In this document: positions 1-9,585 of the stretch, in pieces
How positions within the stretch are numbered: position 1 is the first letter of the stretch
How the letters are laid out: every line of letters starts with the position of its first letter
NCBI RefSeq assembly: GCF_000426865.1
Contig: NZ_AUGE01000013.1
Location: forward strand, 1-64,000
Length of the DNA stretch: 64,000 nt
Direction of reading: 5' to 3'
Origin: Citrifermentans bremense R1
Lineage (GTDB): Bacteria; Desulfobacterota; Desulfuromonadia; Geobacterales; Geobacteraceae
Made by a program: the position numbers and the translations under genes
The notes under the pieces: generated by a model
What the model saw: only the letters and a program-made list of their open reading frames with translations
The model's database searches: none
What the model was told of the DNA's origin: nothing

Positions 1-79
1 GTCAAAACCTACAAATCACGAAGATGCAATTGTAGAGAAATATATTGCGAGAGCCGTAGAGGTTCGAGCTAAGAGTTTC

Positions 80-195
<116 letters not shown>

Positions 196-205
196 ATTTA
201 ATAGA

Positions 206-239
206 AAAGCCCCGTCAGGATTTCCTGACGGGGCTTTTT
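206..239 (+). terminator. Rho-independent terminator of the rRNA operon
   Basis: Perfect 11-bp stem GCCCCGTCAGG / CCTGACGGGGC with a 4-base loop, followed by a T-run, 13 bases after the 5S gene. The flanking A-run also makes it usable from the other strand. Confidence 0.9.
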
Positions 240-351
240 GCTGTCAACTCCCGCAATGCCATGACACTACTCACCGCCGGTACCTCCCCAGCAAGTCTCG
301 GAACAGCACAAGCCTCTCTGTTTAAGCATTGCAACTTACACATAAAGGCTC

Positions 352-380
352 TGGCCTGAAGATTGGTTTCCACTTATAAT
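352..380 (+). promoter_or_regulatory. Possible sigma70 promoter for the sensor kinase pair
   Basis: A perfect TATAAT lies at 375-380. At 17 bp spacing the -35 region reads TGGCCT, a poor match. The predicted start of transcription is near 387, which argues against a start codon at 386 and for the ATG at 419. Confidence 0.35.
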
Positions 381-418
381 TGACCATGCCCATTCTAAGC
401 AAAAGGCAGGTAAGCGCT

Positions 419-655
419 ATGAGGAGAGCCCCAGGAGTCTTCCGACAGCCAGAGTTTCAGATATTTCTCTTCTGTCTCATGTTCTCTTTGTTCAACTGGC
501 CATTCCTGGCAGTGGTCAGCAACAGTGGCTTAAAGAGCCTGTTTATCTATCTCTATGGGCTCTGGTCTCTTTTAATACTCTCGTTGTTTTTACTGCAGAA
601 GAGTATCCGCGCCAAAAAACCCGACAGCGCTGCTACTCGCAAGGGAGGTGGCTAG
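419..655 (+). CDS. Small two-helix membrane protein (CbrX-like position)
   Basis: A 78-residue protein with two hydrophobic stretches (about residues 13-31 and 38-56) and a basic, glycine-rich C-terminus, so an inner-membrane protein with two helices. Its TAG stop directly abuts the ATG of the next gene (TAGATG), which implies translational coupling and probably joint assembly. Small hydrophobic ORFs (cbrX) overlap or abut the cbrA SLC5-kinase gene in Pseudomonas; a comparable role here is inference from position, size and topology, not from sequence similarity I can verify. The reading frame stays open upstream to a TTG at 380 and an ATG at 386, but neither has a ribosome site and both sit at or before the likely transcription start. 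Confidence 0.65.
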   Translation: MRRAPGVFRQPEFQIFLFCLMFSLFNWPFLAVVSNSGLKSLFIYLYGLWSLLILSLFLLQKSIRAKKPDSAATRKGGG

Positions 656-3600
656 ATGCTCACTCCCTTTAGCCTCATCGTCGTGTGCAGCCTTTATATG
701 GCCGCCTTGGTCGTTGTCGCCATATGGGGCGAACGTAGGGCCGCCGCGGGCAAAGACCTCTGCAACAATCCCATCGTCTACGCACTGTCACTGACCGTGT
801 TCCACACCGCATGGACTTTCTATGGCAGCGTCGGAAAGGCTGCTTCGATGGGCATGATCTTTCTCACTGTATATGTCGGGGCCACGCTTTCTGTCGTCTT
901 GTGGTGGCTGATCCTGCGGAAGATGGTGAGGATAAAGAATATCTACCGCATCACCAGCATCGCAGATTTCATCTCTTTGCGTTACAGCAAGTCAACTGCT
1001 CTAGCTGCCTTGGTGACTATCATCTGCATCTTCGGAGCAGTTCCGTATTTCTCCCTTCAGCTCAAAGCCATACTGGCGACCTTCAATCTTATAACCGGTT
1101 CCACCGGCGGATTCTGGAAGCACCTTGACATCGGGCTCTTTATCTGCGCTTTCGTCATCTTGTTCACCATACTGGTCGGCGTGAGAAAGCTTGTGCCTAC
1201 CGAACGCCACCAGGGAATGGTGGTTGCGATGACTGCTGCAAGTATAGTGAAGCTGGTTCCGTTTCTCGCAGTCGGAGCGTATGTAACCTACAGCATGTAC
1301 GGAGGCTTCGACGACGTATTCAGTCGTTTTGCTCAAGTACCGGCCCGCACCACCCTTACCTCAACACAGTGCACTCCCTCCTTTTATGCCTCCTGGACGA
1401 CTTACATGCTGCTTTCCATGTCGGGCGTGATGTTCCTGCCGCGGCAATTTCACATGGCGGTAGTTGAGAACGTCGACGAGAAGCACATCCTGACGGCCAT
1501 GTGGCTCTTCCCACTGTATATGCTGCTAATCAACCTCTTCGTTGTCCCGGTAACGCTGGCCGGCCTTATGGCTGGGTACCCGGCGCAGCAGGCAGACAAT
1601 TTCATTCTCATGCTGCCGCTTGCCAACGGGCAAGGGGTGCTGTCACTGCTTGTCTTCCTCGGTGGTTTCTCGGCAGCGACCGGGTTGATCATCATCGCAT
1701 CTATGACTATTGCTACCATGGCCACCAATCATCTGCTGTTACCGGTCATCGAGTCGGTGACATTCTTGCGCGGTCTCAAGCAGTATCTGCTTCAGTGCCG
1801 TTGGCTCACCGTCGCCCTGCTGGTGTTCGCCGGATATTGGTTCCAGGGAGTGGTGGGGAAATCCTTTATCTTGGTTGACATCGGCGTCCCTTCCTTTGCC
1901 GCTGTACTGCAATTGGCTCCTGCAATAATCGGCGGGCTGTACTGGAAAAAGGGGAACCTGGCCGGAGCATTTCTCGGGATGGCAGCAGGTTTCCTACTCT
2001 GGATGTACACATTGATATTGCCGGCCTTAGTGCAAGGCGGGTTGTTAGACCCTGCTATATTGGATGACGGCTTATGGGGAATAGCATGGCTCCGCCCGGA
2101 GCAGCTTTTTTATGTAACCGGGTTGGACGCGGCAAGCCATTCCGTATTTTGGAGCATCTTCGTCAATGTTGCCCTGTACTTCCTCGGATCGTTGTTCTTT
2201 GCGCAGGACATTCAGGAGGGCAGCATAGCCGAGCAGTTTGTAGGTGCGCTAGACATAGGCCCCACCCCCGGACCTTCAGGCATGGAGGCCGGAATCGATC
2301 TGGCAGCCAAGATGAAGGAGATAGAAGAGCTTTACAGTCAATACTTTCCTCCGGAGAAATCATCCGCGATGGCCGCAGCGTGTCTTTCGACCTTGAGGAT
2401 GGAACGAAAGAGCAGAATCTCTGTGGCCGACCTGGCCGAATTGTACAACGAGGCGCAGATCATTCTGGCGAGTGCAATAGGCGCTGCGGCAGCACACAGG
2501 GCTTTCATAAAGAGCTATGTAATTTCCGAGCAAGAGCAAAGCACCTTGAAGCAGGTCTATGCCGATATGATTGCCGAGCTAAAAATGGCCCCCTCCGATC
2601 TTAAGAGAAGGATCGACTACCACCGGGAACGGGAGCAACTGCTGAGCCTGCAAGCACAAGAGCTGGAAGAGAGGGTAAGGGAGCGCGACCAGGAAATAAT
2701 GCAGCGGCGGAATGCTGAACAGGCACTCAGAGACTCGGAGCGGCGTTTGGCTGACATAATCGATTTCCTTCCCGATCCGACCTTTGTCATCAATGCACAA
2801 GGAGCGGTCGTCATCTGGAACCGCGCCGCAGAGGAATTCACCGGTGCCAAGGCCGAAGACATGCTGGGTAAAGCCAGTAACGAGTGCGGCATCCCCTTCT
2901 ATGGAATGAGGCGACCGCTGCTGCTCGACATGGTGCTGACCCCATGGCTGGCGGACGAGATCAAACCGCTGTATGAGCGGCTCGTCGTCGAAGGGGACAA
3001 AATTATCGGCGAGAGTCCGGTAAAAAGCGCCTCACGCCCGCACGCTTATACCATGGCAATGGCAGCACCTTTGTATGACTCTGAGGGTAGGCTCATCGCG
3101 GTGATCGAATCGGTACGGGATATCACCGAACTGAAGGAGGGAGAGGATGAGCTGAAGAGGCACCGCGCCCATCTTGAGGAGCTGGTTCGCGAGCGGACAA
3201 TGGAGCTGTTGGTTGCCAAGGAACGGGCCGAGGTGGCAAACCAGGCGAAAAGCGCCTTCCTCTCCTGCATGAGCCACGAACTGCGCACCCCCCTAAACGC
3301 CATACTGGGGTACGCCCAGATCCTGAAGCGGCAGGACAACCTGACGGATGCGCAACGGCAGCAGCTGGAAATTGTCCGCGGCTGCGGCGAGCATCTGCTT
3401 TCGCTCATAAACGACGTCCTGGATATGGGTAAGATCGAGGCCCAGAAAATGGAGCTTGAAGAACTCTCCTTTGATCTCTCCGCCCTACTGGGACAGGTGT
3501 TCAGCATCGCCAAGGTGAAGGCGGATGAGAAGGATCTGGGATTCAAGTACGAGGAACTGAATCGTTTGCCGCGGGCCGTGCGGGGGGACCAGCGTAAACT

Positions 3601-4627
3601 CAAGCAGATCCTGCTGAACCTGCTTTCCAACGCGGTGAAATACACGCACCGCGGCTGTGTGACTGTTCGTGTGCGTTACCACTCGAGCACCGGCGTATTC
3701 GCGTGCGAGATAACGGATACCGGCACCGGGATCCCCCGGGACAAGCTCGGTATCATTTTTGAGCCGTTCGTCCAGTTGGCGGATGGGGGACAGATCCGGG
3801 AGGGAACCGGCTTGGGGCTCTCGATCACCCGGCGCCTGGTGAGCCTGATGCATGGACAGGTCACGGTGGAGAGCGAACCCGGTGCAGGGAGCACCTTCAG
3901 GGTGGAACTGCCGCTGCCGACGGTGACAGAAGGCGAGATCTCCCGAGCGGTGGCCGGGCAGGCAATCTCCGGCTACCAGGGGGAGCGCAGGAGTATCCTC
4001 ATCGTCGATGACAATGTCACCAACGTTTCGATGCTGGTTGCCCTGCTGGAACCCTTGGGCTTTCAGATCCACACCGCAGAAAACGGGCGGGACGCGCTGA
4101 GTAAGGCATTGGAGCAAAAGCCCGATCTCGTGCTGCTGGACTTGGTCATGCCGGAGATGGATGGGCTGGATGCTGTCCAGGAAATGAGGCGGCACCGAGA
4201 ACTGGACTTGACCAGGATCATCGGGACCTCGGCGACGGTGACAGATAGCGCCCGCAGGGGCATGTTTTTGCGGCAGTGCGACGACTTTATCGGCAAACCC
4301 GTTCCACTGGAACTGCTCCTGGACAGGATCGCTTTCCATTTGAATGTGAGATGGGAGGTGGCTGCGGCCAAAATAGCGGCGACAGAGCTCGGCGAGAAAC
4401 AGGAAAGGGTGGAAGCTGTCGAGGCTCCCCCCTTTGCAGAGCTGAAGCAGCTTCACAAACTGGCGTTGATGGGGGACATGCAGGGAGTCCGATCCTGGGC
4501 CGACCGTCTTGAGGAGCGGGAACCAAGATACCGCCGTTTTGCCGACATGTTGCGTGGCCTTGCCGGCGAGTTCAGGGTAAAGGCCATACTTGCGCTGGTG
4601 GAGCAGCAGATGAGAGAGTCGTCGTGA
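656..4627 (+). CDS. SLC5-type transporter / hybrid histidine kinase fusion (CbrA-like)
   Basis: A 1323-residue inner-membrane sensor. Residues 1 to about 555 form a sodium:solute symporter (SLC5) module with about 13 hydrophobic helices. Then come a linker with coiled coil (about 655-700), a PAS domain (about 700-825), HisKA with phospho-acceptor H874 in MSHELRTPLN, a HATPase domain with DTGTGIP and GTGLGLSI boxes (about 985-1095), and a C-terminal receiver with D1162 in LLDLVMPEMDG. Fusion of a transporter-like domain to a kinase is the CbrA arrangement, in which transport or substrate binding is thought to feed the kinase. The ligand cannot be told from sequence; CbrA in Pseudomonas is linked to amino-acid and carbon use. 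The internal receiver suggests a phosphorelay. No DNA-binding partner is adjacent. Confidence 0.9.
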   Translation: MLTPFSLIVVCSLYMAALVVVAIWGERRAAAGKDLCNNPIVYALSLTVFHTAWTFYGSVGKAASMGMIFLTVYVGATLSVVLWWLILRKMVRIKNIYRITSIADFISLRYSKSTALAALVTIICIFGAVPYFSLQLKAILATFNLITGSTGGFWKHLDIGLFICAFVILFTILVGVRKLVPTERHQGMVVAMTAASIVKLVPFLAVGAYVTYSMYGGFDDVFSRFAQVPARTTLTSTQCTPSFYASWTTYMLLSMSGVMFLPRQFHMAVVENVDEKHILTAMWLFPLYMLLINLFVVPVTLAGLMAGYPAQQADNFILMLPLANGQGVLSLLVFLGGFSAATGLIIIASMTIATMATNHLLLPVIESVTFLRGLKQYLLQCRWLTVALLVFAGYWFQGVVGKSFILVDIGVPSFAAVLQLAPAIIGGLYWKKGNLAGAFLGMAAGFLLWMYTLILPALVQGGLLDPAILDDGLWGIAWLRPEQLFYVTGLDAASHSVFWSIFVNVALYFLGSLFFAQDIQEGSIAEQFVGALDIGPTPGPSGMEAGIDLAAKMKEIEELYSQYFPPEKSSAMAAACLSTLRMERKSRISVADLAELYNEAQIILASAIGAAAAHRAFIKSYVISEQEQSTLKQVYADMIAELKMAPSDLKRRIDYHREREQLLSLQAQELEERVRERDQEIMQRRNAEQALRDSERRLADIIDFLPDPTFVINAQGAVVIWNRAAEEFTGAKAEDMLGKASNECGIPFYGMRRPLLLDMVLTPWLADEIKPLYERLVVEGDKIIGESPVKSASRPHAYTMAMAAPLYDSEGRLIAVIESVRDITELKEGEDELKRHRAHLEELVRERTMELLVAKERAEVANQAKSAFLSCMSHELRTPLNAILGYAQILKRQDNLTDAQRQQLEIVRGCGEHLLSLINDVLDMGKIEAQKMELEELSFDLSALLGQVFSIAKVKADEKDLGFKYEELNRLPRAVRGDQRKLKQILLNLLSNAVKYTHRGCVTVRVRYHSSTGVFACEITDTGTGIPRDKLGIIFEPFVQLADGGQIREGTGLGLSITRRLVSLMHGQVTVESEPGAGSTFRVELPLPTVTEGEISRAVAGQAISGYQGERRSILIVDDNVTNVSMLVALLEPLGFQIHTAENGRDALSKALEQKPDLVLLDLVMPEMDGLDAVQEMRRHRELDLTRIIGTSATVTDSARRGMFLRQCDDFIGKPVPLELLLDRIAFHLNVRWEVAAAKIAATELGEKQERVEAVEAPPFAELKQLHKLALMGDMQGVRSWADRLEEREPRYRRFADMLRGLAGEFRVKAILALVEQQMRESS

Positions 4628-4633
4628 GCCCGC

Positions 4634-4697
4634 AAAAAGGGGACAGGCACCTGCGGAGAAAGGGGGACAGGCCCCTGCGGAGCCAGTCCCCTAGGGG
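4634..4697. repeat. Tandem REP-like element (GGGGACAGGCACCTGCGGAG units)
   Basis: Two near-identical units stand head to tail at 4634-4658 and 4659-4682, each reading (A)AAGGGG(G)ACAGGC(A/C)CCTGCGGAG. They are followed by CCAGTCCCC, which is an imperfect inverted copy of GGGGACAGG. Short palindromic intergenic repeats of this kind are typical of REP elements mobilised by RAYT (IS200-like tyrosine) transposases. No transposase lies in the window. Confidence 0.6.
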
Positions 4698-4730
4698 GAT
4701 ATCGGCGAAAACCTTTGCCGGAGAAAAGAT

Positions 4731-6056
4731 ATGAACGCCATCATCGCACAGCCAAAAGATCACGCGGCCGCCATCCTGGTTATAGACGACGACGCCAACA
4801 ACCTCGCCATCGTTTCCTCTCTGCTGCAGGAGTACAGCTATACCATCTATGTGGCGGAGGATGGCGAGAGCGGCATCAGGCGGGCGCTTTTAACCCGGCC
4901 CGATCTGATCCTGCTGGATGTGCTCATGCCCGGCATCGACGGTTTCGAAACCTGCCAGAGGCTCAAGGCCGTGGAAGCGACTCGCGACATCCCGGTTATC
5001 TTCATGACTGCGCTGGCGGAGATGGACCAGAAGGTAAGGGGGTTCGACGCCGGGGCTGTGGACTACATAATCAAGCCTCTTCAGCGCGAGGAAGTCCTGG
5101 CCCGCGTGGGGGTGCATATCCACCTTCGTCACCTGGCAATGGAGCTGCAGGAGAGCAACGCGTCGCTTGAGAAGCGGGTTGAGGACCGCACGGCGAGCCT
5201 TGCCAGCACAAACGATGAGTTGCAGAAGGAAATCGCGGAAAGAAAGCTGGCAGAAGAGGCACTTGCCGTGAAGCAGGAACAGTTGGAGGCCTTGAACCTT
5301 AGTCTGGAGCAACGAGTGGTTGAGGAAGTGGAAAAGAACCTTCAGAAGGACCGTCTGTTGTTCCAGAATACGCGGTTGGCCGCGATGGGTGAGCTCTTGA
5401 ACAACATTGCACATCAGTGGCGCCAGCCGCTTAACAAGATTGCGTTATTGATCCAGGGCTGCCTGTATGAGTCCGATGAGGGGAAACTGGAACACGAATC
5501 CTTTAAAAGCTGTGTGAATAGATGCATGGAGCTCATCACCTATCTGTCGAACACCATCAACTCGTTCCAGAGCTTCTTCATGCCTGAGGGTGAGCCCGGC
5601 GAATTCAACCCTTGTGAAACAGTGGAGAAGTCGCTGGCATTAGTCAGGAACAGCTACGAGGAAAATGGCATCTCCGTCAGGATCATGAACGATGGGTCAG
5701 TGCCGATGATGGGGTTTCGCAACGCATTTTCCCAGGCTGTTTTGAGCATGCTCAACAACGCCCAGCAGGTGTTGCTGGAACGCGGCACGCCGCAACCGTT
5801 GATCGAGGTGGACTGCCTGTACCGAGACGGCAAAAATATCGTCACGATCAGCGACAACGGCGGCGGGATCGACGAAAAGATAATCGGGAAAATTTTCGAC
5901 CCTTATTTCACCACCAAGTTCAAAGCACAAGGGACCGGCCTAGGGCTTTACATGGCCAAAATGATCATCGAAAAGAACATGGGGGGGAGACTTTCCGCAC
6001 GCAACACAAAGGCAGGAGCCGAGTTCACCATCGAACTACCATTACCGGACAGTTGA
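4731..6056 (+). CDS. Receiver-linked sensor histidine kinase (cytoplasmic)
   Basis: A 441-residue soluble protein. The N-terminal receiver (about 15-130) has the acidic pair DDD, phospho-acceptor D63 in LLDVLMPGIDG and the switch lysine in IIKPLQ. A long coiled coil follows (about 135-215), then a dimerisation helix with H228 in IAHQWRQPLN, a HisKA variant common in delta- and epsilonproteobacteria, and a HATPase domain ending in GTGLGLYMAK. There is no sensor or membrane domain, so input is probably phosphotransfer from another kinase; the hybrid kinase 103 bp upstream is the obvious candidate donor. Output partner unknown. Confidence 0.88.
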   Translation: MNAIIAQPKDHAAAILVIDDDANNLAIVSSLLQEYSYTIYVAEDGESGIRRALLTRPDLILLDVLMPGIDGFETCQRLKAVEATRDIPVIFMTALAEMDQKVRGFDAGAVDYIIKPLQREEVLARVGVHIHLRHLAMELQESNASLEKRVEDRTASLASTNDELQKEIAERKLAEEALAVKQEQLEALNLSLEQRVVEEVEKNLQKDRLLFQNTRLAAMGELLNNIAHQWRQPLNKIALLIQGCLYESDEGKLEHESFKSCVNRCMELITYLSNTINSFQSFFMPEGEPGEFNPCETVEKSLALVRNSYEENGISVRIMNDGSVPMMGFRNAFSQAVLSMLNNAQQVLLERGTPQPLIEVDCLYRDGKNIVTISDNGGGIDEKIIGKIFDPYFTTKFKAQGTGLGLYMAKMIIEKNMGGRLSARNTKAGAEFTIELPLPDS

Positions 6057-6097
6057 AAGAACCAGCGCGTTTAATCACGGAAAGGCTTGTGATGAAG

Positions 6098-6133
6098 AAA
6101 AACCCCGCATCCGGTAAGGAGGCGGGGTTTTTA
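6098..6133. terminator. Bidirectional terminator between the REC-kinase and lon
   Basis: Stem AAAAACCCCGC / GCGGGGTTTTT around a 13-base loop. A-run and T-run on either side let it end both the plus-strand kinase transcript and the minus-strand lon transcript. Confidence 0.82.
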
Positions 6134-6154
6134 GTGCGGGGTAGAGACGTTCGG

Positions 6155-8557
6155 TTATTTCGAAGCGAAGGCGACCTTGTACACGTCCTTGTACTCCCTG
6201 GCGAAGTGGACCTCCAACCCCTCCTTGAGGTAGTCGGGGAGTTCGGCGAAGTCCTTCTTGTTGGCGTCGGGGAAGATCAGCACCTTCAGCCCGGCGCGCC
6301 GCGCCGCTATGGTCTTTTCCTTCACCCCGCCGATAGGGAGCACCCGCCCGGTCAGGGTCAGCTCCCCCGTCATGCCGAGCTTCTTCCTTACCGGCCTTCC
6401 CTGCATCATCGATATCAGCGCCGTCGCCATGGTGACCCCTGCCGATGGGCCGTCCTTGGGGGTGGCGCCGGCGGGGACGTGCAGATGCACGAAGTGGGTA
6501 TCGAAGTAGTCCTCCGCCGCGCCGTACTCCTTGAGATGCGCCATGACGAAGGAATAGGCGATTTCCGAACTCTCGATCATGACGTTGCCCAACTGCCCCG
6601 TCTGCCTGAACCCCTTGCTCTTGCTCGCCATCGCCGTCGCCTCGATGGGGAGGGTGGCTCCCCCCATGCTGGTCCAGGCGAGCCCGGTGACGACGCCGGG
6701 GACCCCCTCGAAGATCTCTTCGGTGCTGAACACCGGCTGCCCCAGGTATACCGGAAGGTCTTTCCCTGTGACGACGATGGGCTCGCTGCGCCCGGTCGCG
6801 AACTCCCTGGCTGCCTGACGCATCAGCTTCTTGATGCGGTTTTCCAGTGTGCGCACGCCCGCCTCGCGCGCCCACCCGTCGATGAGAGCCGCCAGCGCCT
6901 CCTTCCTGATGGTCACCTGCCCGTTCTTGAGGCCGTGGTTCTTGAGGGCCTTGGGGATCAGGTAGCGCTTGGCTATCTCCATCTTTTCCTCCAGCACGTA
7001 ACCTGAGAGCCGGATCACCTCCATCCGGTCCAAAAGCGGCGCCGGGATGGTGTCCAGCTGGTTGGCGGTGGCGATGAAAAGGACGTTGGAGAGATCGAAG
7101 GGGACGTCCAGGTAATGGTCCCGGAAGGATCCGTTTTGTTCGGGGTCCAGCACCTCGAGGAGAGCCGAGGCGGGATCCCCCTGGAAGGAGGCCCCGATCT
7201 TGTCGATCTCGTCCAGCATCAGCACGGGGTTGGACGACCCGGCGCTCTTCATCGCCTGCACGAACTTGCCGGGCATGGCGCCGATGTAGGTGCGGCGGTG
7301 CCCCTTGATTTCCGCCTCGTCACGCATCCCTCCCAGGGAGAAGCGGTAGAAGGTCCGCCCCAGGGCATCGGCGATGCTCTTGCCGATGGAGGTCTTGCCG
7401 ACCCCCGGGGGGCCGACCAGGCAGAGGATGGAGCCGGAGATGTCCCCCTTCATCTTCCCCACCGCGATGAACTCGGTGATGCGGTCCTTCACGTCGTTCA
7501 ACCCGTGATGGTCGCGGTCCAGAATCCTGCGGGCCTTGTCGATGTTGTAGGAATCCTTGCTGTACTTCCCCCAGGGAAGGATGGTCAGCCAGTCGAGGTA
7601 GTTCCGCGTCACGTGGTATTCGGCGGAGGCGGGCTCCAGCAGCTTGAATTTTTCCAACTCGTCGGTCACCGCCCGCTGCGCCTCGGGGTTCAGCTTCAAC
7701 TGCTTGAGCCGCTCCTCGAATTTCTCGACCTCCGTGGTCTTCCCTTCCTTTTCCAGCCCCAACTCCTTCTTGATCGCCTTCAACTGTTCCCTAAGGAAGA
7801 ACTCCCGCTGCTGCTGGCTGATCTTCTCCTCGATCTGCTTGGTGATCTTGGTCTGCAGCCTGGAGACCTCCAACTCCTTCTTGAGCAGGTTCAGCACCAT
7901 GTCGATCCGTTTGCGGACGTCGAAGGTCTCCAGTACCTGCTGCAGTTCCTGGCCGTCGGCCGAGGTGAGGCTGGCGGCGAAATCGGACAGCCTGCCGGGG
8001 TCGTCCAGGCTGGAGCGACCCAGGAACAGCTTGATCTCCTCCGAGTAGAGCGGGTTGATCTGGACCAGTTCCTTCAGGGTGCTGATGACCGCCATCGAGT
8101 ACGCCTTGAGCTCCGGGTTCACCGAGAGCTCGGTGCCGTACTGGTAGGCTACGTTGGCAAAGAGAACGCCGGAGTTGTCATCCAACTCCCGGATGGAGAA
8201 GCGGTCCAGTGTGTTGACGAGGAACTGCACGCCGTCTTCGTCGGCTTGCATGATCTTCACGATCTTTCCCGCGACCCCCACGCTGTGCAGGTTGTCCGGG
8301 CCATCCGGCTTCTCCGGGTCTTTCACCAGCGCAAGTCCTATGGCGCGCGCAGGGGTTTCCATGGTCCGCTTCACTGCCTGCACCTGTTGCGGGTCTTGGA
8401 CGGCCATCGGGATCAGCATATTCGGGAATGCCGGGCGCGGCCGCAGCGGTATGATCGGAAGCCCGGCCGGGAGCACTTCTGAGGCAAGTACCAGCCCGCT
8501 GCTTTCGGTGTTGTCGTCGGTTTCCGCTTCCAGTACCTCGATATCTTTCTGGCTCAT
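6155..8557 (-). CDS. lon: ATP-dependent Lon protease
   Basis: An 800-residue Lon of the LonA class, full length. An N-terminal substrate-binding LON domain (about 30-225) is followed by a coiled-coil linker and an AAA+ module with Walker A GPPGVGKTS (K388) and Walker B VLMLDEIDK. The C-terminal protease domain has catalytic S705 in DGPSAG and K748 in GGVKEK, the same 43-residue spacing as the E. coli dyad. It degrades misfolded and regulatory proteins in the cytoplasm. Monocistronic: terminator downstream and its own promoter upstream. The ribosome site AGGAGTG is close to the ATG. Confidence 0.97.
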   Translation of the reverse strand: MSQKDIEVLEAETDDNTESSGLVLASEVLPAGLPIIPLRPRPAFPNMLIPMAVQDPQQVQAVKRTMETPARAIGLALVKDPEKPDGPDNLHSVGVAGKIVKIMQADEDGVQFLVNTLDRFSIRELDDNSGVLFANVAYQYGTELSVNPELKAYSMAVISTLKELVQINPLYSEEIKLFLGRSSLDDPGRLSDFAASLTSADGQELQQVLETFDVRKRIDMVLNLLKKELEVSRLQTKITKQIEEKISQQQREFFLREQLKAIKKELGLEKEGKTTEVEKFEERLKQLKLNPEAQRAVTDELEKFKLLEPASAEYHVTRNYLDWLTILPWGKYSKDSYNIDKARRILDRDHHGLNDVKDRITEFIAVGKMKGDISGSILCLVGPPGVGKTSIGKSIADALGRTFYRFSLGGMRDEAEIKGHRRTYIGAMPGKFVQAMKSAGSSNPVLMLDEIDKIGASFQGDPASALLEVLDPEQNGSFRDHYLDVPFDLSNVLFIATANQLDTIPAPLLDRMEVIRLSGYVLEEKMEIAKRYLIPKALKNHGLKNGQVTIRKEALAALIDGWAREAGVRTLENRIKKLMRQAAREFATGRSEPIVVTGKDLPVYLGQPVFSTEEIFEGVPGVVTGLAWTSMGGATLPIEATAMASKSKGFRQTGQLGNVMIESSEIAYSFVMAHLKEYGAAEDYFDTHFVHLHVPAGATPKDGPSAGVTMATALISMMQGRPVRKKLGMTGELTLTGRVLPIGGVKEKTIAARRAGLKVLIFPDANKKDFAELPDYLKEGLEVHFAREYKDVYKVAFASK

Positions 8558-8586
8558 GATGACACTCCTACTGGATGTTTTATTAA

Positions 8587-8615
8587 AAGCTAAGCATCGC
8601 GGCCGGAGCTGTCAA
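8587..8615 (-). promoter_or_regulatory. sigma70-type promoter of lon
   Basis: On the minus strand TTGACA, a 17-bp spacer and TAGCTT put transcription start near 8580, about 20 bases before the lon ATG. No CIRCE or sigma32-type heat-shock element was seen. Confidence 0.6.
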
Positions 8616-8873
8616 CCGTGCAGCCGCTACAAATTGAGGCTGCCGTCCTAACTGCGGAGAATGCCGCCCGCGGTTTTGAATGGTAGGTGCAATAGGCGGA
8701 TTAAAGGAATCATGCAACGTAAAGGTGACATAGCCGACGGTAAAGAATAAGAGCCGTTGAATATAACGGCGCGGTGTCGGTTGATATTTTCATTTGATGC
8801 TGTACACCAATACAGGTGTCTCGCCGGCACTGACAACAAAACGACATCTGCTCACAGCAGGGAAGGAGAGAGA
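8616..8873. other. Intergenic region with possible operator
   Basis: Divergent region between lon and the DJ-1 family gene. It holds the palindrome ACACC-N6-GGTGT at 8804-8819, just downstream of a TTGATA (8781-8786), so it could be a repressor site for the DJ-1 gene. Otherwise no gene or RNA is recognised here. Confidence 0.3.
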
Positions 8874-9554
8874 ATGAAAATACTGATGGTACTGACCTCG
8901 CATGACAAGCTCGGCAATACCGGTGAGCAGACAGGTTTCTGGCTCGAAGAGTTCGTCGCTCCTTACTATGTCTTTAGGGATGCTGGAGCCAGATTGACCA
9001 TTGCTTCGACAAAAGGAGGCAAGCCTCCCATCGATCCTAAGAGTGATCTCCCTGAAAACCAGACAGAGGGGACGCGGCGCTTTGCCAGGGATCAGGCCGC
9101 TCAGGCTGAACTTGCCAACAGTATCAGTCTTAGCGCCGTTTCCGCCGAAGAGTACGACGCGGTATTTTACCCCGGCGGGCACGGTCCCCTGTGGGATCTC
9201 GCCGTCAACCCCACCTCGATCTCCTTGATCGAGAAATTTGCCAGATCCGGGAAACCGGTGGCCGCGGTCTGCCATGCCCCGGCTGTGCTGGCGGATGTAA
9301 GGGGAGAGGATGGCGATTACCTGGTGAAGAACAAACGGGTGACCGGGTTCACCAATTCCGAGGAACGGGCGGTCGGACTGACCGAGGTGGTCCCCTTTCT
9401 ACTGGAGGACCGGCTGAAGGATCGGGGGGCGCTCTTTGGCAGCGGCGCGGATTGGCAACCGTACGTGCAGGTGGACGGCAAGTTGGTCACCGGACAGAAT
9501 CCGGCATCGTCCGCGCCCGCAGCCCAGGCCCTGCTCCAACTGCTGCAGAGCTGA
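8874..9554 (+). CDS. DJ-1/PfpI (Hsp31-like) family protein
   Basis: A 226-residue class I glutamine amidotransferase-like protein. It begins MKILMVLTSHDKLG and has the nucleophile elbow C133 in AAVCHAPA, preceded by the family motif YPGGHGPLWDL with its conserved acidic residue further upstream. The closing segment LVTGQNPASSAPAA is typical of the Hsp31/YDR533C subgroup, which acts as a chaperone, deglycase or methylglyoxal glyoxalase. Which activity applies here is not visible. The start at 8874 is chosen over an upstream GTG/ATG extension because GGAAGGAGAG lies just before it and the extension does not resemble the family. It is followed after 31 bp by the pirin gene, so a small redox or stress operon is likely. 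Confidence 0.9.
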   Translation: MKILMVLTSHDKLGNTGEQTGFWLEEFVAPYYVFRDAGARLTIASTKGGKPPIDPKSDLPENQTEGTRRFARDQAAQAELANSISLSAVSAEEYDAVFYPGGHGPLWDLAVNPTSISLIEKFARSGKPVAAVCHAPAVLADVRGEDGDYLVKNKRVTGFTNSEERAVGLTEVVPFLLEDRLKDRGALFGSGADWQPYVQVDGKLVTGQNPASSAPAAQALLQLLQS

Positions 9555-9585
9555 ACCGTGAGCGTTGCGGTAAAGGGAGGAACTA

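Noticed and set aside
7115-8482. Long plus-strand open frame opposite lon
   Set aside because: Leu/Gln/Val/His-rich antisense shadow of a high-GC gene. lon on the other strand has complete motifs.
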